The notes under the pieces are model-generated. The model was not told where the DNA came from. It saw nothing but the letters and a program-made list of their open reading frames with translations, and did no database searches. A stretch of 64,000 bases of DNA from Paenalcaligenes niemegkensis (GTDB lineage: Bacteria > Pseudomonadota > Gammaproteobacteria > Burkholderiales > Burkholderiaceae_B). Location of the stretch: NCBI RefSeq assembly GCF_022230885.1, contig NZ_JAKGCT010000001.1, forward strand, positions 62,001 through 126,000, read 5' to 3'. Position numbers and translations under genes: made by a program. Below are positions 29,493 through 39,077 of this stretch, in pieces (within the stretch, counting starts at the first letter, position 1; each line of letters starts with the position of its first letter).

Positions 29493-30515
29493 TCAGGAGG
29501 GCTGACTTTTAGCCCTGGCCCGTTCTTGGGCAAGTCTGGACAATTCGGCTTGTTCTTCTTGCCAGGCACGCTTTTGCGCTTTGAGTTCGTCCATGGGTGC
29601 CCCGATATGACGCAGGTTTTTTTCTTGAGCCAGACGGGTCTGTTTTTGACGTTCGCGCAGGCGGCTGAGTTTTTCTTCGCTAAAAGAGCCTATGCAATGC
29701 GCACAACTGACACCTTCTTCGTATTGTGGCATCTGTCGTTCATCGGCGGTCAGGGGCATGCGGCAAGCACGGCAAAAGACATAGTCGCCCTGCTTCAGGC
29801 CATGCCCGACGGCGACCCGCTCGTCAAAGACGAAGCAATCACCCTGCCATAGGCTGTTTTCTTCAGGGATTTCCTCGAGGTATTTCAAGATGCCGCCCTG
29901 TAGGTGGTAGACCTTGTCAAAGCCTTGTGATCGCATGTAGGCAGTTGATTTTTCGCAGCGAATTCCACCGGTGCAAAACATGGCTACCCTGGGCTTGCCC
30001 GCCAGTACACCGCCTTCTTTGCTTTGTTCGGCAACCCAGTCAGGAAATTCGGTAAAGCTCTCGGTTTCAGGGTTAATGGCGTTTTTAAATGTACCTACCC
30101 CAACTTCGTAATCGTTGCGGGTATCGACCACCACCACATCAGGATCTTCAATTAAGGCGTTCCAGTCTTCGGGACGCACGTAGTCGCCTACCATCTCGGC
30201 GGTTTTTAGCTCTGGCACGCCCATGGTGACGATTTCTTTTTTCAGCTTCACCTTAAGCCGGTAAAAAGGCATGACTGATGCCCAGGCTTCTTTGTGCACC
30301 AGCGATGCGAGTCGCGGATCGGATCGCAGATAAGCCAAGACCTCGCGCACCCCCGCCTCTGGCCCTGCGATTGTGCCATTGATGCCTTCTCGTGCCAGCA
30401 GCAGGGTGCCGATAACATCACGTTCGGCACAATAGGCCTCAAGAGGATCACGCAAGGCGATATAGTCGTCTAGTTCGACAAAGTGGTAGAGCGCGGCAAC
30501 GAGGTATTGGGCCAT
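29493..30515 (-). CDS. trhO: tRNA uridine(34) hydroxylase TrhO (rhodanese-like, UPF0176)
   Basis: Oxygen-dependent hydroxylase giving 5-hydroxyuridine at the tRNA wobble position (activity known for E. coli YceA/TrhO). N-terminal acylphosphatase-like part '[19 protein letters not shown]' (~38-56). Rhodanese domain with '[23 protein letters not shown]' (~125-150) and the active Cys in '[17 protein letters not shown]' (~180-196). A C-terminal zinc-like Cys set is present ('FCRACRMPL', 'SCAHCIG'). The charged Gln/Arg/Glu tail (~285-340) is typical of betaproteobacterial members. 340 residues. Monocistronic, divergent from the membrane hydrolase-like gene. Confidence 0.93.
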   Translation of the reverse strand: MAQYLVAALYHFVELDDYIALRDPLEAYCAERDVIGTLLLAREGINGTIAGPEAGVREVLAYLRSDPRLASLVHKEAWASVMPFYRLKVKLKKEIVTMGVPELKTAEMVGDYVRPEDWNALIEDPDVVVVDTRNDYEVGVGTFKNAINPETESFTEFPDWVAEQSKEGGVLAGKPRVAMFCTGGIRCEKSTAYMRSQGFDKVYHLQGGILKYLEEIPEENSLWQGDCFVFDERVAVGHGLKQGDYVFCRACRMPLTADERQMPQYEEGVSCAHCIGSFSEEKLSRLRERQKQTRLAQEKNLRHIGAPMDELKAQKRAWQEEQAELSRLAQERARAKSQPS

Positions 30516-30778
30516 ATCAACGAGAACACACAGAAAAAATAAAACGCAAAAAAGCGATTAATAAAACAATTATGAGGAGCCGATTACAATCGAGAACCTT
30601 AATGGTTAACGAGGATCAAAGAGCAAGTTAAGATAATAACGCCTTAGGCTTCTACGTTAACACCCCAATTTGCGTCCAGTTTGTTTTAGCGCAATAAATG
30701 CCATCATTTTTTCTTATGTTACCCACCCTCATGCTGTCTCTCTTGTTGTTGCACACTCTCATTGCGGAAGGCCAGTAA

Positions 30779-31852
30779 ATGGACTCCCTCACACAGGCTG
30801 TATTGGGCGCCAGCATCGCGGGCTTTACCTTGAGTCGTTTTCACGGACGCAAAGCCATATTGGCAGGTGCTGCGCTTGCTACCCTGCCCGATCTGGATGT
30901 GGTCATACGTTATAGCGATCCCATTCTGGCAATGACTCACCATCGCGGTTTTTCACATTCACTATTTGTACTTACAGCTGTAGCGGTGGGGCTCACCTTG
31001 TTTTGGCGGCTACTGCGGGCTGACCCGCGGTACAGCGCGGGATATCTGTTTCTGGCCCTGTGGCTCACGCTAATTACCCACCCATTGCTGGATGCCTTCA
31101 CCAGTTACGGGACTCAGCTGCTTTGGCCTTTGACGCCTGTTCCACAAGCGTGGGCCAGCCTCTTTATTATTGACCCCGCCTATACCATTCCCTTGTTCAT
31201 TGCCACGCTGATTGGCGTCATTGCAGGGATACGGCCTATTACCACCAAAGCAACAGGGTGGGCGCTGCTGATCAGCACTGCTTACATCGGAACAAGTCTG
31301 CTTGGGCAACACTATGCCGACAAGGCTGCACGCCAGCACATCACAGACCAAGGCTATACGATCACGGGTAGCTTCACCACCCCTCAGCCTTTTAGCACCC
31401 TGCTGTGGCGCTCTGTGGTGCGCACCGCCCAGGACCAGGATTGTGAAGTTGTGGTGGGCCTGTTCGACAAAACACCACCTGAAAGCTGGTGTGCCGCCAA
31501 TAATCTACATCTGGCTGAAGCGCTGGATCGCTCAGTCGAGCTGGATCGCCTGCGCTGGTTCAGCGGCGACTGGGTGCGCTTTGATGTGATGGATGATCTG
31601 CTGATCGTCAGTGACTTGCGGATGGGTGTGGGCCCAGGCCATTACTCATTCCGATTTGTAGTGGGCGAGCTTAACAATGCCAATGCCTGGCAATGGGTGA
31701 GCCCCTATATGTGGCCTTCTGCTCGTGATTTCACTACCCTTAGACCGGTGATGCACCGGATTTGGAACCAGTCCCCGCCCCTGCCGTTGGCCAGATGGGC
31801 CCGTGATGCCAAGCTGAATGCCGAACCCTACAGGATGGATCTGAACCCGTAG
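30779..31852 (+). CDS. YdjM/YfhO-type inner-membrane metal-dependent hydrolase-like protein
   Basis: Member of the LexA-binding/YdjM family (PF04307). The conserved N-terminus 'MDSLTQAVLGASIAG' and the putative metal-binding residues 'LPDLDVVIRY' and 'THHRGFSHSLFVL' are plain, followed by 'THPLLDAFTSYGTQLLWP'. Five or more membrane helices fill residues ~60-180, then a soluble C-terminal domain. GGAAGG lies eight bases before ATG 30779. Called a hydrolase by family name only; no reaction is established. Convergent with the iron-uptake operon. Confidence 0.85.
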   Translation: MDSLTQAVLGASIAGFTLSRFHGRKAILAGAALATLPDLDVVIRYSDPILAMTHHRGFSHSLFVLTAVAVGLTLFWRLLRADPRYSAGYLFLALWLTLITHPLLDAFTSYGTQLLWPLTPVPQAWASLFIIDPAYTIPLFIATLIGVIAGIRPITTKATGWALLISTAYIGTSLLGQHYADKAARQHITDQGYTITGSFTTPQPFSTLLWRSVVRTAQDQDCEVVVGLFDKTPPESWCAANNLHLAEALDRSVELDRLRWFSGDWVRFDVMDDLLIVSDLRMGVGPGHYSFRFVVGELNNANAWQWVSPYMWPSARDFTTLRPVMHRIWNQSPPLPLARWARDAKLNAEPYRMDLNP

Positions 31853-31868
31853 CACTACGCCACGTGGA

Positions 31869-32633
31869 CTAATCAATAACGTTACGAAGATAGTGCTGAA
31901 CAGTCTGCAGGGGCAGCTCATATAACTCAGCCAGGACAGCAGAGGTCAATACTTCTGCTGTGGCCCCAGACAAAGCAAGCTGCCCATCTTTAAGTAGCAA
32001 CACCCGATCCGAAATACGCCTGGCGTGCTCCGGCTGATGCGTACAGAAGAAAATGCCCAGTCCTTGGTCTTTTAAGGCGATGACTTTTTCGAGCACACGA
32101 ATTTGATTGCCAAAATCCAGGCTGGCAGTTGGCTCGTCTAAAATGAGCGCTTTCGGCTGTTGCGCCAGCGCACGCGCAAGTAATACCAGCTGTTGCTCGC
32201 CCCCGCTAAGCTGGGTATAGATCCGGCCTGCCAAGTGAGCCACACCCAATTGGTCCAGACATTGGCTGGCAACCTCGTAATCAGCACGCGATGGTGCCGA
32301 GAACCGACTGATATGGGCGTTACGTCCCATGAGCACGACTTCGATGGCCTCAAAAGCAAACATGCCCTGAGCAGCCTGCGGCACATAGGCAATGGTTTGC
32401 GCCAACTCACGCCTGGTCCATTGGGGCAAAGGGCGTTGCTGAATGCAGACTCTGCCCTCTATTAGAGGAATCAAGCCGAGCAAGCTTTTAAACAAGGTGG
32501 ACTTGCCCGTACCATTTGGCCCCAGCAGACAAAGCACTTCACCTACATGAAGCCTGAAATTGATATGCTGTGCAACCAGAGCAGCGCCATAACCAATACC
32601 GGCATCCTCGACAAGAATAATTTCATCTGCCAT
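31869..32633 (-). CDS. FecE/BtuD-type ABC transporter ATP-binding protein
   Basis: Cytoplasmic ATPase for uptake of an iron chelate, haem or cobalamin. Walker A 'LLGPNGTGKSTLFKSLLGL' (~34-52), Q-loop 'IAYVPQAAQGMFAFEAIEVVLMGRN' typical of FepC/FecE/BtuD, signature 'TQLSGGEQQLVLLARALAQ', Walker B 'ALILDEPTASLDFGNQ' and H-loop 'CTHQPEHARR'. ATG 32633 (MADEIILV) has GGAA upstream; a second ATG at 32645 is in frame. It overlaps the permease stop and ends the four-gene leftward operon TonB receptor-binding protein-permease-ATPase. Confidence 0.92.
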   Translation of the reverse strand: MADEIILVEDAGIGYGAALVAQHINFRLHVGEVLCLLGPNGTGKSTLFKSLLGLIPLIEGRVCIQQRPLPQWTRRELAQTIAYVPQAAQGMFAFEAIEVVLMGRNAHISRFSAPSRADYEVASQCLDQLGVAHLAGRIYTQLSGGEQQLVLLARALAQQPKALILDEPTASLDFGNQIRVLEKVIALKDQGLGIFFCTHQPEHARRISDRVLLLKDGQLALSGATAEVLTSAVLAELYELPLQTVQHYLRNVID

Positions 32634-33643
32634 GCCGATTTCCACGCAACAGCAGATACAAAAAGAACGGCGCTCCCACCAGCGCCGTCAGGACGCTTAG
32701 TGGCAACTCCATATGACTCGCGTTTCGTGCCACATTATCGGTGAGTAATAAAAAGATGGCTCCCATCAATAATGAGGTGGGAAGCAAACGTGCAAAGCCT
32801 GGCCCAACCAGTAGCCGGGCCACATGAGGAATCAACAGTCCGACCCATCCGATAATTCCGGTAAATGACACACAGGCCGCCGTCATTAAGGTCGCGCACA
32901 CGATTAAGGCCAAGCGCAAGTATGCCGTGTTGACCCCCAGGGATTGGGCTTCGCTGTCGCTGAGCGTGAGCAGGTTGATTCGCCATCGCAACAAAAACAG
33001 CGGTATCAGACCAGCGAATATAAAGGGCAGCGCCCAATAGAGTTCGTTAACGCTAACGGCGTTGAGGCCACCCAGCAACCAGAACGTAATCGAGGGCAAC
33101 TGGCTATAGGGATCGGCGAACACCTTGATTAAAGAGATACCGGCTCCCAGCAGGGTTCCTACAGCCACACCAGCCAACACCAGCACCAAAACCGGATCGT
33201 GGGTCCTGGCGCGGGTAGAGACTGCGTAAACCAGCGATACGGCTACCATCCCTCCTGCGAACGCCAATATCTGTATACCCACCATCGGCAGCGCCAGAAA
33301 AATACCCAATACCGCACCCATCCCGGCCCCCGCTGACACCCCCAGAATATCAGGTGATACCAGGGGATTACGGAACATACCTTGATACGCTGTACCCGCT
33401 GCTGCCAAAGTTGCGCCTACTACGACGGCAGCGATCACCCGCGGCAGCCGCAGGTTCCAGACCACCAGGTCTACTGGCGTGCCCTGCTGCCCACCGGTAT
33501 AAAGACTATGCAAAACCTGTGAAACCGTCAGGGGTACTTGCCCGCCAGCAGACCCGCCAGCGCAGCGAGCATAAGCAGCAGCCAGACTCCGGCTGTAAAC
33601 CAGCGATAAGATCCTGAAAAAAAGCGCCCTCGCGAATGTTCAT
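32623..33643 (-). CDS. FecCD-family ABC transporter permease, two apparent 1-nt frameshifts
   Basis: Inner-membrane permease of the BtuC/FecCD family. The main frame from 'HSLYTGGQQGTPVDLVVWNLRLPRVIAAVVVGATLAAAGTAYQ' onward has the conserved 'RLPR', 'GxxLAxxGxxxQ' and 'NPLVSPDILGVSAGA' motifs and many helices. The N-terminus is recovered from ATG 33643 (MNIREGAFF) by adding one base at seven A of the + strand (33617-33623) and one at three C (33541-33543). This yields 'GVWLLLMLAALAGLLAGQVPLTVSQVL', a normal first helix, and 340 residues in total. Both events fit homopolymer deletion. Starts seven bases after the binding-protein stop. Confidence 0.88.
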
Positions 33644-33649
33644 CGCTGT

Positions 33650-34715
33650 TTACGCAGCAAAGCGATCAGGCGTATCAAGCAGATCACGCAGTGCGTTGGC
33701 GCTGGGTTCGTGGCCATAATACAAGACAAAAAAACGCTGTAACTTAGAAATCAATAATGACTGATCTTCGTTATACATCCAGGCCGCCAGCCACATTGCC
33801 CCCAATAGACGGTTAACGCCGGGGGTGTATCCAGCCAGCCAAAAGGAACATTAGGCACTAGGAAGACCCGCTTCTTTTGCACTGCAGGCAACATCCTCCA
33901 TTGAGAGTGTTCATAGACCTGCCTATAAAAAGCCACCTCCTGGGTAAAGATGACATCAGGGTTCCATAACAGCAGCTGCTCCATCGAGACCTGCCCCAGG
34001 CGCTCGCCAGGCAAATCACTGGCAACGCTTCGGGCCCCGACCAGATTAATTACCTCGCTGTGTATAGACGCGCCCACCCCCGTTTCCAGACCGTTTGCAG
34101 ACCTGGCAAAGTAAACCGAGGGCAAGGTTCCTTCATGCTGCTTACGCCTGGCCTTGATATCGTCCAGAATCTCTTGAGCCATGTCAGCAAGGTACTGCCC
34201 GTGTTCACGACGGCCTAGCAGCGCACCCAGTGTTTTCAACTGTTCCGGAGAATCATGCAGGCGTCCGGACACAAGCACATAAGGAATGCCCACTTGCGCA
34301 GAAAACTGCCTGGCCATTGAGAGGTAATGCTCATTCACATCACCCATATCCACAATGACATCGGGTGCCAGCAACAACAGCTGTTCACTTGAGATAGTGC
34401 TCCCCCGACCGGCCAGACGACCGACCACGGGCAGACTGCGGCTATATGGGCTTAACCACTGCTGCGCCTGCCGGGGCAAGGCTGATGGCCAGCCCACCAA
34501 CTCTTGCGGTGTCAGGCTATTTAGCGCCATCGCCGCAGGCGCTCCCGCCGCGAACACCCGCCTGACCGCAGCGGGAGCTGGGAGTTCGCCAAACACATGA
34601 AGCAGCGGCAATAAAGGTGCAGACCCCTCTTGAGCAAACAGTCCGGAAGGGAATGCCCCCCTCCCGCTAGCAAAAAGGTGCTACCTAATGCTTTTAATAA
34701 AGCCCGGCGATTCAT
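33650..34715 (-). CDS. FecB/BtuF-type ABC substrate-binding protein, two apparent 1-nt frameshifts
   Basis: Periplasmic receptor for a metal chelate (PF01497-like). Start ATG 34715, signal 'MNRRALLKALGSTFLLAGGG' with a Tat-like RR. The frame breaks at six C (34656-34661) and is restored with one more base to 'AFPSGLFAQEGSAPLLPLLHVFGELPAPAAVRRV'. The body includes 'LLLLAPDVIVDMGDVNEHYLSMARQF' and 'RSVASDLPGERLGQVSMEQLLLWNPDVIFTQE'. A second break at five G (33821-33825) is restored to 'DTPPGVNRLLGAMWLAAW', the usual end of iron-chelate binding proteins, running to TAA at 33650. About 355 residues. Ligand unknown. Confidence 0.86.
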
Positions 34716-34724
34716 GCTCTGCCT

Positions 34725-36749
34725 TTAAAAACGATAGATGGCTTCAGCAAACCATACGCGCCCAGGCATGGGAAAGCCTTCTTTATGCTCGTAGTTCTTG
34801 TCGCCCAGGTTACGAACACCTGCCTCGAAGGACATATCGCTACGTGGTGACCAGACCCCTTTCAACCCGAAGGTAGCAAAACCGGCCGTTCGCTCGTACC
34901 GTTCAGCATTGTTCTGTACGAAAGAGTAGTAACGGCCACTTTCAGCTTCGACCGTACCGATTACGTCAAACTGATGGTTAACCGTCCAGTTGACGTAAGC
35001 AAAGGCTTTATGCGAGGGGATATCACGAACCCGGCGCTCGGGCTGGTATTTATTTTTGCTATGCAGATAAGTATACGAAACACCGGTAGACCAACTGCTG
35101 TTGATACGCTGCTGCAAGCTGAACTCAAGGCCCTGGCGATACACTTTTCCGACGTTTTGAGCCTGGTCACAGAAGCCGTTAAATTGGTGTTGAGGACACT
35201 CGCTGGAAGCAAAAGTGACGGTGTCGATCATGTCATGCACCTGACTATAGAACACTGCCGTATCAAGCTGTGCACCTGTCCACGGTTCGCTACGGGCACC
35301 CAGCTCGAAATGACGGGCATTTTCACTTTTCAGGTCCGGGCTTGGCAAGAACCTGCCCATACGCGCGGAGTAGCGATCCTTAATTGTAGGAAAGCGTGTC
35401 TTATAGGCAGCACTGGCGTAGATTTCAGTGTTGTCAGTGATGTCGTGCATAACTTCGACCAAGCCGTTAGTGGCGCTACCCTTGCCCTTAGGCCATATCG
35501 ATGCATCAAGACTTTTACGGCGTTCGTGGCTTAGCCCTACGCGCATCCGCCATGTATCAGCCAAGCGGATAAGATCTTCAGCGGCAACCGATACGGTGCG
35601 ATCGGCATAGCGCTCGTCTCCATCTTCGTGCTGGTCATGCTTATAGTGCATGGCTAAATGCAGTTCGTGGTTTTTAAAAGCACGACTGACAAACTCAACT
35701 GAGGCACCACGCGTTTTATCGGTATAGGCACTGGTAGGATCATGAATGGTATAGGATTCGTCGGTGTACATATCCAGACCATTTTTGTACTCGTCATGAT
35801 AGAGACGGAACTTAATATCGTGGTCAGCACCTAGCGCCGTATTACTAATAAAGTAGAAGCTTTCTTTATCCCAGTAAGGCCAGTCCCAGTAGCGCACCCT
35901 GTCGCCTTTATCACCAGTGTAAACGGGATTACCTTTCTCGCCTTTCTGGTTTGCATAGCCCACCACATACTCATCGGTCAGGTTCGGGGTGAAGCCCAGC
36001 TTAAAGGAAGCCCGTTTATCAAGACGGTGTGCATTCTCGCGATAACTGCCGGTGTCGGTAGGTCTGGGTTTGGAATCTTTAAATCCGCGGCCCAGGGGAT
36101 ATTTATCTGCCTCTAGCCAGGAAACCCCTCCTTGTAGGTACCAGCTTCCCTGGTTGGTTCCAAAGTTGAGCGCGCCCATGCGTTCGTTACCGGTGGCATA
36201 ACCCATACGCACATCACCCTCGAATTCTTCTGTGGGTCTGCGGCTGACCAGGTTGACAGCTCCACCCAGCGTATTGGGACCATACAGCAATGAAGCCGCG
36301 CCTTTGGCCACGCGAATCTCTGACAGATCAAAGGTAGTAAAGCGGTCGAAATCCACATAACCGTCATAGGGTACGTACTGCGGAATGCCATCTAAAAAGA
36401 TCGGTACCTGACGTGAGTCAAAGCCCCGTATGAAGATTGTTTGTTCGTTTCGCTGCCCTCCGCTGGAGACCGTTACGCCCGGCTGGCGGTTAACAGCTGC
36501 CCCTACGTCTTTAAGATTAAAGCGACGCATTTCCTCCTGGGAAATCGCTGTTTCCCCCATTAGGGTGGCAGTATCCAGGTTTCCGCGTACAACCACGCCG
36601 CCCAGTTCAAATACTGAGCTGGAATGTGCTGCGGTAGCGCTTAGCATCGCCGCGGCAACGAGGTTTAAGGTGAAGAGACTTTTGGCGGAGTGAAGTCTGG
36701 AAGCGGGAATATTCTGGATTCTTTTTGTCATTGTGTTTAACGTCATCAT
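34725..36749 (-). CDS. TonB-dependent outer-membrane receptor
   Basis: Outer-membrane gated porin for a metal chelate or similar, energised by TonB. Signal sequence ~1-44 (long, MMTLNTMTKR start; an internal ATG at 'MTKRIQNIP' is possible). TonB-box-like 'GGVVVRG' near 51. Plug domain with 'QPGVTVSSGGQRNEQTIFIRGFDSRQVPIFLDGIP' and 'GAASLLYGPNTLGGAVNLVSRRP' (~85-170). The beta-barrel ends with '...GRVWFAEAIYRF', the terminal Phe typical of outer-membrane proteins. 674 residues. First gene of the uptake operon; 10 bp separate it from the binding protein. The preceding ~60 bp are very AT rich (TATATATATCTATATATATA) but I see no convincing Fur box. Confidence 0.92.
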   Translation of the reverse strand: MMTLNTMTKRIQNIPASRLHSAKSLFTLNLVAAAMLSATAAHSSSVFELGGVVVRGNLDTATLMGETAISQEEMRRFNLKDVGAAVNRQPGVTVSSGGQRNEQTIFIRGFDSRQVPIFLDGIPQYVPYDGYVDFDRFTTFDLSEIRVAKGAASLLYGPNTLGGAVNLVSRRPTEEFEGDVRMGYATGNERMGALNFGTNQGSWYLQGGVSWLEADKYPLGRGFKDSKPRPTDTGSYRENAHRLDKRASFKLGFTPNLTDEYVVGYANQKGEKGNPVYTGDKGDRVRYWDWPYWDKESFYFISNTALGADHDIKFRLYHDEYKNGLDMYTDESYTIHDPTSAYTDKTRGASVEFVSRAFKNHELHLAMHYKHDQHEDGDERYADRTVSVAAEDLIRLADTWRMRVGLSHERRKSLDASIWPKGKGSATNGLVEVMHDITDNTEIYASAAYKTRFPTIKDRYSARMGRFLPSPDLKSENARHFELGARSEPWTGAQLDTAVFYSQVHDMIDTVTFASSECPQHQFNGFCDQAQNVGKVYRQGLEFSLQQRINSSWSTGVSYTYLHSKNKYQPERRVRDIPSHKAFAYVNWTVNHQFDVIGTVEAESGRYYSFVQNNAERYERTAGFATFGLKGVWSPRSDMSFEAGVRNLGDKNYEHKEGFPMPGRVWFAEAIYRF

Positions 36750-36967
36750 ATTGTTATATATATATCTATATATATATCGAATAATAAAATGTTGCCTTGT
36801 TTACCCATATCCCCTCTGGCTATGGGCGGGCGTGAGTTGTTAGCAAGCCCGAGCGAGGCGCTTGATTTAGGATATTACACGGATAACGAATTGAAACAAA
36901 GGTGTGGTGGCTTTGAACAACACGGTTTTAAAGGCTAGGCTTTCAGTTTATCTCCACCCACACAATG

Positions 36968-37461
36968 TCAGGGCCAGCGAGGGACGCATCGAATCGCGCC
37001 AATGTATACCTTGAGACGCTGCCATCCCCGAAATGGCCCATGTAGGAAATCCCATCGGGTCTGCCTATTCGCAGAAGTCTCGTTGGCTGATTGTGTCCTG
37101 ACTGCTGATGCGTTGGGCTTCTTTTGAGGTCGCTGGGTTCTTAACACGCCACTATTGTGGTGTTCAGGTGTCCCCAATTGAATTCGTTGCTGGAGGTCTT
37201 GGGATAAGGGGCAAAATTTATGGGTTAGCAAGCGCTGCAGTAACTCGGTTCCGTATTCTTGTTTGCCTTCTAACTTGCCCTTGTGGTGGCCTTTTTTTCA
37301 CCTTTTTGTTCACCTTCATACCGCGCCTGGTCAAGCGCGTCTTCGGCATCGACCAGTACCAGTTCGCGGCGCTCGGTGGCCAAGCGTAGCTCTTCGTCGG
37401 AGTACATGGTTTCCAGGTGCGATAGCGCTTCGCGTACCGGCGGGTGGGTGATTTCGTTCAT
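36968..37461 (-). pseudogene. Rpn-family PD-(D/E)XK recombination-promoting nuclease, C-terminal remnant
   Basis: Residual C-terminal third of an Rpn/PD-(D/E)XK transposase-like nuclease. 'MNEITHPPVREALSHLETMYSDEELRLATERRELVLVDAEDAL' and the helix 'ARYEGEQKGEKKG' are the family's typical tail. After seven T on the + strand (37292-37298) one more base continues into 'HHKGKLEGKQEYGTELLQRLLTHKF', also typical. The catalytic N-terminal domain is absent upstream, and the sequence after ~37170 no longer looks like the family. I regard it as a decayed copy. The exact right and left limits are approximate. Confidence 0.65.
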
Positions 37462-37712
37462 GGCAGCCTCGCCCAGATTGTGTAATAGGCAGCTGATTCA
37501 AAGCAACGTGAGTGGCCTGGCTTGCCGCGCTACATTAGGGTGTCTTTATACGCCAGTGGCTGCGATGAGGTCGGCGAACCCTAAGCATTCAATAACACCC
37601 GCTCACAATGTACATGCACCTTGGGTTTGCACTTTAACTACTGATACCCCATAGCGCGGCGCTGGCGTGGCGTCATTGCAAACAAAGGGATGGCGTTTTC
37701 AGCCGAAACGAC

Positions 37713-38072
37713 TTACCAAGGGATGAATTTCTCGTCCAAGGCTCGGTGGGCTTCCAACTCGTTTAGCACCTGTGCCCGGCTTTTGCTGGACTGAGTAGGA
37801 TACTCGAGAGGGTAATCGAGTTCGCCATGGGACACGAGCCCGGCAGCCTGTGCATCAGCCAGCTCCTGGCGTACTTCAGCACGGCTCTTCGAATTGCCGG
37901 CTTTTGCTACCATCAGGTGCACCAGCCCGTTGTTCGACCAGGTACCGGCCTCTTTAGCCTCTTGAAGTTCCTGTAGGACCTGGGCACGCGAGACGTCCGT
38001 ATCAGCTGCGGCATTGACCACCCCTACAGTGGCACACAAGGAAATTACAGTTGCAGAAAAAATGCGTTTCAT
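37713..38072 (-). CDS. DUF4148 small exported protein
   Basis: Periplasmic protein of 119 residues with a Sec signal (residues ~1-22, cleavage after VVNAA). It has three copies of the DUF4148 motif 'SRAQVLQELQEAKEAG', 'SRAEVRQELADAQAAG' and 'SRAQVLNELEAHRAL'. The family is abundant in Burkholderia and Bordetella relatives; function unknown. Ends with 'LDEKFIPW'. No operon partner. The sequence just upstream (GATAATGATTC near 38070) recalls half a Fur box but is too short to call. Confidence 0.88.
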   Translation of the reverse strand: MKRIFSATVISLCATVGVVNAAADTDVSRAQVLQELQEAKEAGTWSNNGLVHLMVAKAGNSKSRAEVRQELADAQAAGLVSHGELDYPLEYPTQSSKSRAQVLNELEAHRALDEKFIPW

Positions 38073-38372
38073 GATAATGATTCAACTAGTAAAAATTGAT
38101 TAATATAAGTAACCACCAAAGATGTAAAACATGTATTCAGCTTGCGACAATGCAGCCCACCTGGGGGAACAGATAAGGGATGGAATTAAAACAGGACAGC
38201 TGGAGTAAAACAGCCAAAGGCAGTCGAGAGGAGGATATACTTAATCAAGCAAGAGATTGTCGTGTCCATACTTACTAGACGGTTTCACGACACAAATGGG
38301 CACAGTCATTTAGTAACTAAATGTAACTAAAATTTAAATTATCAGCTCTTAATTGCTAGAAAAAGATCACTC
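38073..38372. other. Intergenic region without recognised feature
   Basis: About 300 bp between the DUF4148 gene and the monooxygenase gene. AT rich toward the right (38300-38350), with short repeats of TAACTAAA. It probably holds the promoters of both divergent genes; I see no specific motif. Confidence 0.4.
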
Positions 38373-38660
38373 ATGCTCAAAGTCATCGCACAAGATTTTA
38401 TCCATGCCAACAAAATTGACGACGTCGCCCCGCTATACCGGGAGCTCGTCGAAAAAACCCGAAAAGAGCCTCAATGCATTTCGTACGAATTATTCATCAA
38501 CCAGAAAAACCCGGGCCATTTCATCTTTATTGAACAGTGGCCGGATCGGCAGGCATTGGATGCGCACTGCCAGACTGAGCATTTTAAAAGATTGGTTCCA
38601 CTGATCGATAAACACCAACGCCAAGAAGGCACGTATCTGCTGATGGATTTGTTTGAGTAA
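38373..38660 (+). CDS. Antibiotic biosynthesis monooxygenase (ABM) domain protein, putative quinol monooxygenase
   Basis: Single-domain ferredoxin-like protein of 95 residues, similar in layout to YgiN-type quinol monooxygenases. 'LKVIAQDFIHANKIDDVAPLYRELVEKTRKEPQCISYELF' followed by 'PGHFIFIEQWPDRQALDAHCQTEHFKRLVPLI' shows the ABM core with the characteristic 'EQWxDxxALxxHxxTxHF' segment. Cytoplasmic. Substrate unknown. Not linked to neighbours. Confidence 0.87.
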   Translation: MLKVIAQDFIHANKIDDVAPLYRELVEKTRKEPQCISYELFINQKNPGHFIFIEQWPDRQALDAHCQTEHFKRLVPLIDKHQRQEGTYLLMDLFE

Positions 38661-39009
38661 ATACCGGGAGGGCGACGTTAACCATGCTAAGACGTGTGTT
38701 CAAACAGCCTGACTGCTCATAGCTGTACCCGCGATGGACACCACCGTAATGGGCGCCGCTGTGAAACAACCCAGTATGCCGGATCTGCTCCACGCCCTGC
38801 CCCAACTCAAACAATACGCTGCCGAAATTACGTGCCAGTCTGGCTTGCCTTAATCACATTTGGTTTGAGTTTGATGCAATCGAGCGGCTGATAGGTTAAG
38901 GCCCTTTCCACACTCACGTTCGCAAACCGAAAATACCCCGTGCATAAAAACCCCGCAAAGCTTTACGCTATACGGGTACCGACTCACTGTAATACTAGAA
39001 TCGTTTTAC
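38661..39009. other. Intergenic region without secure gene
   Basis: Short open frames occur (for example ATG at ~38733 encoding MDTTVMGAAVKQPSMPD and ending after 39 residues) but none resembles a known family. An imperfect hairpin CCCCGCAAAGC/GCTATACGGG near 38950 resembles a decayed version of the terminator at 46762. Confidence 0.35.
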
Positions 39010-39041
39010 GAAAAATTGAGGATGGCTTGCTAGCCATCCTC
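39010..39041 (-). terminator. Intrinsic terminator of the autotransporter operon
   Basis: GAGGATGGC (39018-39026) pairs perfectly with GCCATCCTC (39033-39041), loop of six; on the minus strand it is followed by AATTTTT. It lies 37 bp after the autotransporter stop and fits as the end of the EAL-regulator-autotransporter transcript. Confidence 0.85.
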
Positions 39042-39077
39042 CGTCAACCAGCATACCTCCTTCAAACCAAGGGCTTA

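Noticed and set aside
36760..36785. TATATATATCTATATATATA run as an operator or origin
   Set aside because: Simple AT run in front of a TonB receptor gene; no dyad with known consensus.
38060..38085. GATAATGATTC upstream of the DUF4148 gene as a Fur box
   Set aside because: Only about half of the consensus is matched and no iron-related function is evident for that gene.
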